Part shown: piece by piece, positions 58,856 to 64,000 of the stretch
Position numbering within the stretch: the stretch's first letter is position 1
How the letters are laid out: each line of letters begins with the position of its first letter
Source: Nonomuraea roseoviolacea subsp. carminata
GTDB taxonomy: Bacteria > Actinomycetota > Actinomycetes > Streptosporangiales > Streptosporangiaceae
Assembly (NCBI RefSeq): GCF_024172185.1
Contig: NZ_JAMZEC010000001.1
Location: forward strand, 3,410,001 to 3,474,000
DNA length: 64,000 nucleotides
Direction of reading: 5' to 3'
Notes under the pieces: generated by a model
Told to the model about the DNA's origin: nothing
Databases searched by the model: none
Seen by the model: the letters and a program-made list of their open reading frames with translations, nothing else
Position numbers and translations under genes: made by a program

Positions 58856-61800
58856 GTGCAGTTCGGAATTCTCGGGCCCCTTGAGGTGCGCACCACCGGG
58901 GGCGAGACGGTCGCCGTCGGCGGGCCCCGCCCTCGGGCGCTGCTGGCGTTGCTGCTGCTCGACGCCGGGCGGCTCGTCAGCGTGGAGCGGCTCATCGACG
59001 GCCAGTACGGCGACGACCCGCCGGCCGGGGCGGCCAACGCCATCCAGACCCACGTCTCCAGGCTGCGCCGCAACCTGCCGGCCGGGCTGGTCGAGTTCCA
59101 CGGCGCCGGCTACCGGCTGGCGGTCGACCGGGAGGACGTCGACGTCCACCGGTTCGAGCGGCTGGCCCGCGAGGGCCGGGAGTCGCTGGCCGCGGGGCAG
59201 CACGAGCGGGCCGCCCGGCTGCTGAAGGAGGCGCTGGCGCTGTGGCGCGGGCCCGCGCTGGCCGACGTGGCCGACGCGCCGTTCGCGCAGCCGCAGGCGG
59301 CCCGGCTGGAGGAGACGCGCCTCTCGGCCAGGGAGGACCTCGCGGAGGCCGAGCTGGCCCTGCACGGCGGCGCGCCGGTCGCGGAGCTGCGCGAGCTGGT
59401 GGCGGCCCATCCGCTGCGCGAGCGCCCGCGCGGCCTGCTCATGCGGGCGTTGCACGCCTCCGGGCAGCAGGCGGCGGCGCTGGCCGTCTACGACGAGACC
59501 CGCCGGCTGCTGGCCGAGGAGCTGGGCGCCGATCCCGCGCCGGAGCTGGCGGAGCTGCACCTGGCGATCCTGCGCGGCCAGGAGCACCGCGAGCAGGCCC
59601 CGAGGCGACGCCTGCCCGCCCCGCTCAACCGGCTCGTCGGGCGGGAGGAGGAGCTGGCCAGGATCGCCGCGCTCGGCGACGCCCGGCTGGTCACGATCGT
59701 CGGCCCCGGCGGCACCGGCAAGACCCGCCTGGCCGTCGAGGCCGCCCACCGGGCGGGTCCCGGGCGTGAGGCCGGGTTCGCCGACCTGTCGCCGGTGGAC
59801 GACGGGTCGCAGGCGCCGCTGGCCGTGCTCGGCGCGCTCGGGCTGCGCGAAGCCGGCCTGCAGGCGCCGGCGGCCGGCCGTCCCGACCCGGTCGACCGCC
59901 TCGTCGCCGCGCTCGCCGACGAGCCGCTGCTGCTGGTCCTCGACAACTGCGAGCACGTGATCGCCGCCGCGGCCGAGCTGGCCCGGCGGCTGCTGGACGC
60001 CTGCCCCGGCCTCACGATCCTGGCCACCAGCCGCGAACCGCTCGGGCTCACCGGGGAGGTGCTCGTCCCGCTGGCCCCGCTCGCCGTGCCGCCGCCGGGC
60101 ACCGACCCGGCCGACGCGCTGTCCTATCCCGCCGTACGCCTGTTCGCCGATCGGGCCGCGGCCGTCCGGCCCGGGTTCACGATCGGCCCGGAGATCGCCG
60201 AGATCTGCGCCACGCTGGACGGCCTGCCCCTGGCCATCGAGCTGGCCGCGGCCCGGCTGCGCACGTTCACCGGGCCCGAGATCGCCGCCCGGCTCAACGA
60301 GCACGGCCGCTTCAAGCTGCTCTCCCGCGGCGACCGCACGGCGGCTGCCCGGCACCGCACCCTCCACGCGGTGGTCGAGTGGAGCTGGAGCCTGCTCAGC
60401 CCCGAGGAGCGGGAGGCGGCCAGGCGGTTCTCGGTGTTCGCCGGCGGCGCGTCGCTGGAGGCGGCCGAGAGCGTCTGCGGCGACGGCGACGTGCTGGCCG
60501 ACCTGGTCGACAAGTCCCTCGTCGAAGCCGACGGCGGGCGCTACCGCATGCTCGACACCATCCGCCTGTTCTGCGCCGAACGGCTCGCCGAGGCGGGAGA
60601 CCAGCGGCAGGCCCGCGACGCGCACGCCGCCTGGTACCTCGACCTCGCGCGGCGCGCCGACCCGTGGCTGCGCCGGGCCGAGCAGCTCGACTGGCTGGCC
60701 GCGCTCTCCGAGGAGCACGACAATTTGCAGGCCGCGCTCCGGCACTGCGTCCAGGACGACCCGGAGACGGCGTCACGGCTGGTCGGGGCGCTGGCGGCGT
60801 ACTGGTGGCTGAGCGGGCGGCGCGGCGAGAGCACCTCCTCGGTGGTGCGGCTGCTCGACCGGATCGGCGGCGAGCCGCTGGAGGGGCTGGAGGAGGAATA
60901 CGTCCTGTGCGTGCTGCTGGCCGTACGCGACCTGCCTCCCGAGCGGTGGACGCGGGCAGCGGAGATCGTGAGGTCGTTCGACCGCGAGCTGCGCCATCCG
61001 TTCCTGGCCGTGCTGTGGGGCATGACGGCCGGCCCCGGCGACACGGTGACGATCCAGCGGCGCGGGCGGCTGCTCGACTCCGATCCGTGGAGCCGGGCCG
61101 TGTTCCTGCTCGGCGAGTCGCTGATCTCCCTGGTGTGCGGGCGGCCGGGCGAGGCCGAGCGCGGGCTGGAGGAGACGCTGGCGCGCTTCCGCGCCCTCGG
61201 CGAGCGCTGGGGGATGGCGCAGGCCCTCGAATGGCTCGCCATGATCACGAGCTGGCGCGGCGACTGGGCGGGGGCGAGACGGCTCTGGGGGCAGGCCCTC
61301 GACCTGCACGGGCAGTTCGGCTCGGCGGACGAGCAGGTGGACGTGCTGTGCCGCAGGGCGGCGGGGCTGGTGCGGGAGGGCGACCTGGCCGGGGCCCGCG
61401 CCGACCTCGAACAGGCCACCGAGCTGGCCCGGCGCACGGGCACCTCCGGTTCGACGCCGGCGCTCGACCTCGGCTGGGGCGACCTGGCCCGCTTCTCCGG
61501 CGACCTCGACGAGGCCCGGGCGCGCTACACGGCGATGCTGGATTCCGCCGTCTCGGGCGCGTACGTGACCGAGGGCATGCGGCCGTTCGCCCACACCGCG
61601 CTCGGGCGGCTGGCCGAGGCCGAGGGCGACCTGGCGGAGGCCGCGCGCCGGCACGCCGAGGCGCTGCGCCTGGCGCGCGGAGCGGTGTACGCGGACGTGG
61701 CCGACGTCGCCGAGGGCCTGGCCGGGCCGGCGCTGCTCGAAGGGGCTGCCGAGCGGGCGGCGTACCTGCTCGGGGTGGGCGCCGCGCTGCGCGGCACCAC

Positions 61801-61936
61801 GATCACCGGCGACCGCGACGTGGCCAGGGTTGCGGCCGGGGTCACGGGGTTCCTGGGCGCCGAGGCGTTCGCCGCGCACTTCGCCAAGGGCGCCGCGCTG
61901 AGCCAGGAGGAGGCGCTGTCGGCCCTCTTCGCCTGA
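58856..61936 (+). CDS. AfsR/SARP-type large regulator (BTAD + NB-ARC + TPR)
   Basis: 1026 aa from GTG 58856. Residues 1-90 are a SARP winged helix (FGILGPLEVRTTGGE, RALLALLLLDAGRLVSVERLIDG, LRRNLPAG, GYRLAV). Residues 97-240 form a BTAD domain. Residues about 265-520 form an NB-ARC/STAND ATPase with P-loop GPGGTGKT (near 283) and LLVLDNCEHV. The C-terminal half has TPR-like repeats (LDLHGQFG, ARADLEQATELARRTG, ARRHAEALRLARG). It is a global-type activator; adjacent monooxygenase and membrane genes are candidate targets. Confidence 0.92.
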   Translation: MQFGILGPLEVRTTGGETVAVGGPRPRALLALLLLDAGRLVSVERLIDGQYGDDPPAGAANAIQTHVSRLRRNLPAGLVEFHGAGYRLAVDREDVDVHRFERLAREGRESLAAGQHERAARLLKEALALWRGPALADVADAPFAQPQAARLEETRLSAREDLAEAELALHGGAPVAELRELVAAHPLRERPRGLLMRALHASGQQAAALAVYDETRRLLAEELGADPAPELAELHLAILRGQEHREQAPRRRLPAPLNRLVGREEELARIAALGDARLVTIVGPGGTGKTRLAVEAAHRAGPGREAGFADLSPVDDGSQAPLAVLGALGLREAGLQAPAAGRPDPVDRLVAALADEPLLLVLDNCEHVIAAAAELARRLLDACPGLTILATSREPLGLTGEVLVPLAPLAVPPPGTDPADALSYPAVRLFADRAAAVRPGFTIGPEIAEICATLDGLPLAIELAAARLRTFTGPEIAARLNEHGRFKLLSRGDRTAAARHRTLHAVVEWSWSLLSPEEREAARRFSVFAGGASLEAAESVCGDGDVLADLVDKSLVEADGGRYRMLDTIRLFCAERLAEAGDQRQARDAHAAWYLDLARRADPWLRRAEQLDWLAALSEEHDNLQAALRHCVQDDPETASRLVGALAAYWWLSGRRGESTSSVVRLLDRIGGEPLEGLEEEYVLCVLLAVRDLPPERWTRAAEIVRSFDRELRHPFLAVLWGMTAGPGDTVTIQRRGRLLDSDPWSRAVFLLGESLISLVCGRPGEAERGLEETLARFRALGERWGMAQALEWLAMITSWRGDWAGARRLWGQALDLHGQFGSADEQVDVLCRRAAGLVREGDLAGARADLEQATELARRTGTSGSTPALDLGWGDLARFSGDLDEARARYTAMLDSAVSGAYVTEGMRPFAHTALGRLAEAEGDLAEAARRHAEALRLARGAVYADVADVAEGLAGPALLEGAAERAAYLLGVGAALRGTTITGDRDVARVAAGVTGFLGAEAFAAHFAKGAALSQEEALSALFA

Positions 61937-61954
61937 CCTTCACGTCGCATGCCC

Positions 61955-62083
61955 GCGAGAGGTCCTGCCTGGGAGAGGTCCGGCCCGAGAGGCCCTGTCC
62001 GGGGGAGGTCAGGCCCGGGAGAGGTCCTGCCCGGGAGAGGTCCTGCCCGGGAGAGGTCCTGCTCGGGAGAGGTCCTGCCCGGC
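61955..62083. repeat. About eight tandem 16-bp units
   Basis: Units near GGGAGAGGTCCTGCCC repeat from 61955 to 62083 with increasing regularity towards the right. The array lies between the AfsR-like gene and the monooxygenase, with no coding frame preserved. Confidence 0.85.
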
Positions 62084-62208
62084 AGCCGAGGACAGCCCCC
62101 GCCGGCTGACAGGCGGAGGCGGCGTGCTGTCAGTGGGCTTCGGCTCGGGGCGCCGACTGTCAGCCGACTGAGCTCAGGGTGTCAGCACGTCCCGCGAAAG
62201 TCGTGGAC

Positions 62209-63381
62209 ATGAAGAACACCAACGTCCTCATCTCCGGCGCCAGCATCGGCGGTCCCGCCCTCGGTTACTGGCTCGCCCGCTACGGCTTCCGCGTCACGGT
62301 CGTCGAGAAGGCCCCCGCCCTGCGCCCCGGCGGACAGGCGGTCGACTTCAAGGGAGACGTCCACATGACCGTCCTGCGCCGCATGGGCATCCTGGACGAC
62401 ATGCGGCGGCTCCAGACCGGCGGCACCGACCAGACCTTCGTGGACGCCCGCGGCCGGGCGATCGCGGTCCTGCCCGGCGAGTTCACCGGCGGCGAACTGG
62501 AGATCCACCGCGGCGACCTGGCACGACTGGTCTACGAGAAGAGCGTCGCGGTCGGCTGCGAGTACGTCTTCGGCGACTCGATCACCTCGCTCACCGACAC
62601 GCCCGACGGCGTGCACGTCACCTTCGAGCGGTCCGCGCCGCGCACGTTCGACCTGGTGATCGGCGCCGACGGCATCCACTCGAACGTGCGCCGCCTGGCC
62701 TTCGGCCCCGAGTCGGACTACGTCGAGTTCCTCGGCCACTACTACGCCCTGGCCGACGTGCCCGAGCAGTTCGGCACCGAGGGGCAGATGTACAACGAGC
62801 CGGGCCGGATGGTCGCCGCGGGCGGCCCCAAGGCGTCCGCGTTCTTCGTCTTCGCCTCGCCGCAGCTCGACTACGACCGCTACGACACCGAGCAGATGAA
62901 GCGGGTCGTGCTCGACGCGTACGCCGGGATGGGCTGGCGGACGCCCGAGATCCTGGACGCGGTGCGCCGCACGGAGGACTTCTACCTCGACTCGATCAGC
63001 CGGGTGAAGATCGACCACTACTCCAAGGGACGGGTGGCGCTGCTGGGCGACGCGGCCTACGCCAACACGCTCGGCGGGTTCGGCTCGGGGCTGGCGCTGG
63101 TGGGGGCGTACGTGCTGGCGGGCGAGCTGGCGGTGGCCGGCGGCGACCACCGGGTGGCGTTCCAGCGCTACGAGGAGGGCTTCCGCGAGTACGCCAAGGT
63201 CTCGGAGAAGGGCAACGCCGGGCCGTGGCTGGCTCCCCCGTCGGCGGCCCGCATCACGATGCGCAACTGGACGTTCAAGATGGGCTTCATGCTCAAGCTC
63301 ATGATGAAGATGACCGGCGACTTCGCCGCGAACATCACGCTGAAGGACTACCCGTCGCTGGTGCGCGGCGCGCTGAGGTGA
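62209..63381 (+). CDS. FAD-dependent aromatic-type monooxygenase
   Basis: 390 aa from ATG 62209 (a GTG at 62179 is possible). FAD-binding Rossmann start VLISGASIGGPALGYWLARYGFRVTVVEKAP, the DG motif LVIGADGIHSNVRR and the GD motif GRVALLGDAAYANTLGGFGSGLALVGAYVLAGEL. This is the class A flavoprotein hydroxylase family (TetX/PHBH-like). It converges with a membrane gene, overlapping by 34 bp. Confidence 0.92.
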   Translation: MKNTNVLISGASIGGPALGYWLARYGFRVTVVEKAPALRPGGQAVDFKGDVHMTVLRRMGILDDMRRLQTGGTDQTFVDARGRAIAVLPGEFTGGELEIHRGDLARLVYEKSVAVGCEYVFGDSITSLTDTPDGVHVTFERSAPRTFDLVIGADGIHSNVRRLAFGPESDYVEFLGHYYALADVPEQFGTEGQMYNEPGRMVAAGGPKASAFFVFASPQLDYDRYDTEQMKRVVLDAYAGMGWRTPEILDAVRRTEDFYLDSISRVKIDHYSKGRVALLGDAAYANTLGGFGSGLALVGAYVLAGELAVAGGDHRVAFQRYEEGFREYAKVSEKGNAGPWLAPPSAARITMRNWTFKMGFMLKLMMKMTGDFAANITLKDYPSLVRGALR

Positions 63382-63773
63382 ACGGCGTCGCGAGGGCGGT
63401 CGAACCATCGCCCCGCCGCCGGGAGCAGGAGCAGGACGACGGCCACCACGGCCTCGGACACGTTCGCGAAGAGCGCGGCGGGCGAGTCGAAGTCGCCGTC
63501 CGCCGCCCGGAGGGCCAGGAACATGACCACCTGGGCGGCCTCGATCGCGACCAGGAGCCACCGGGTGCTGCGGAGCCGCCCCGGCACGCGCCTCAGCGCC
63601 CACCCTTGGACGGCTGCCCAGGCGGCGGCCACGACCGGCAGGATCCACGCCGCCCCGCCCGCCATGACGACGGGTCCGAGGGAGAGCGCCAGAGCCAGCA
63701 GCCACAGGCAGCACTGCAGTGTCACGATGAAACGCACGGCCCTGATCGCGAACGGCATGGGCTCCGGCCGCAC
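63348..63773 (-). CDS. Four-helix membrane protein, 141 aa
   Basis: Four hydrophobic segments (about 14-31, 33-52, 70-88, 100-117). GTG start at 63773, just 3 bp after the stop of a tiny upstream frame. Function unknown. Confidence 0.6.
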   Translation of the reverse strand: MRPEPMPFAIRAVRFIVTLQCCLWLLALALSLGPVVMAGGAAWILPVVAAAWAAVQGWALRRVPGRLRSTRWLLVAIEAAQVVMFLALRAADGDFDSPAALFANVSEAVVAVVLLLLPAAGRWFDRPRDAVHLSAPRTSDG

Positions 63774-63776
63774 GGC

Positions 63777-63881
63777 TCAGCCCGCCTCGGGGCGGCGGAA
63801 GAGGGCGGTCAGGAGGAACGGGACGCCGGAGCACGAGACGTCGGGCGGCTGCTCCTCCATCGTGCGGATGGTGCGGTTCAC
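63777..63881 (-). CDS. Tiny ORF, 34 aa, upstream of the membrane protein gene
   Basis: GTG 63881 with GGGAGAG immediately upstream; ends TGA at 63777, 3 bp before the next start. The predicted product (VNRTIRTMEEQPPDVSC, then a short hydrophobic piece and an acidic end) has no family. It may be a small leader or simply a translational coupler. Confidence 0.4.
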   Translation of the reverse strand: MNRTIRTMEEQPPDVSCSGVPFLLTALFRRPEAG

Positions 63882-63917
63882 GCGCTCTCCCTGGGGATGC
63901 CGGCGACGTTTTCGATC

Positions 63918-64000
63918 TTAGGTGACCGATGGGCCCGTGGAGCGCCGGGCGGCGAAGTGAGCGTCGAGGGCGGCCTGCTGGTCGGGGTCGAAGGCGCGCC
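63918..64000 (-). CDS. C-terminal end of a gene leaving the window (partial)
   Basis: The minus frame ending TAA at 63918-63920 gives RAFDPDQQAALDAHFAARR and a short tail. Too short to identify. Confidence 0.45.
   Translation of the reverse strand, partial: RAFDPDQQAALDAHFAARRSTGPSVT

Noticed and set aside
58367..60745. 792-codon minus-strand frame
   Set aside because: Antisense to the AfsR-like gene, low-complexity composition.
61955..62083. Possible CRISPR or terminator array
   Set aside because: 16-bp head-to-tail units without spacers or inverted arms.

Overview
The window is high-GC DNA (most genes have G/C-biased third positions) with actinomycete gene families throughout: SARP/BTAD regulators, an AfsR-like giant regulator, an ECF sigma factor, Tat-type TPR proteins, a pSAM2-type integrative conjugative element and many GTG/TTG starts. 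It looks like a filamentous actinomycete, most plausibly Streptosporangiaceae (Nonomuraea-like). That placement is an inference from gene style, not a database result.

1-7.8 kb: the tail of a ricin-B-lectin protein and a membrane protein, then the most striking locus. Two tiny genes (3688-3852 and 7591-7752) encode 54- and 53-residue peptides with similar leaders ending in VEASA. Their C-terminal cores share exactly the same seven-cysteine spacing. Between them lie a MauE/DoxX redox membrane protein, a TlpA-like thioredoxin, an exporter-type ABC transporter (interrupted by an in-frame TAG) and an S26 signal peptidase. Divergently transcribed are a small SARP activator, a VKOR-type oxidoreductase and a membrane-anchored DsbA-like protein. 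Together these form a candidate system for making, oxidatively folding, trimming and exporting disulfide-rich peptides. I do not recognise it as a described system.

7.8-12 kb: an unknown 224-aa protein, a Tat-targeted TPR/retropepsin-like protein, and a small island (EthD-like gene, broken AraC regulator) bounded by a degenerate tRNA-Arg 3' end. 12.0-26.5 kb: an actinomycete integrative and conjugative element (AICE) at tRNA-Arg(ACG), flanked by a 44-bp direct repeat. It has integrase, excisionase, a RepSA-like initiator, TraB/FtsK translocase, DUF2637 spread protein, GntR/XRE/NUDIX/HD control genes, a RES-Xre toxin-antitoxin pair and a scrap zone of pseudogenes.

26.5-38.9 kb: chromosomal genes. 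They include a NarL-type two-component pair; an operon of two duplicated small membrane proteins, an Lgt-like protein, a tetraether-synthase-like radical SAM enzyme and a small membrane protein; a MaoC hydratase; an AAA ATPase; a MauE-like protein translationally coupled to a secreted cysteine-rich protein; an ECF sigma factor; a divergent MarR/YceI pair; and tRNA-Ser(GCT).

38.9-64 kb: a mosaic with three copies of a dispersed structured repeat (one partial), an S1-domain protein, TetR/oxidoreductase and WYL/RidA regulatory pairs, a MocR regulator whose start codon overlaps that of a divergent class V aminotransferase, a serine hydrolase, a multicopper oxidase, a second TPR/retropepsin-like protein divergent from an asparagine-synthase-like protein, a 1026-aa AfsR-like regulator and an FAD monooxygenase. 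Short minisatellites sit just after several gene ends.
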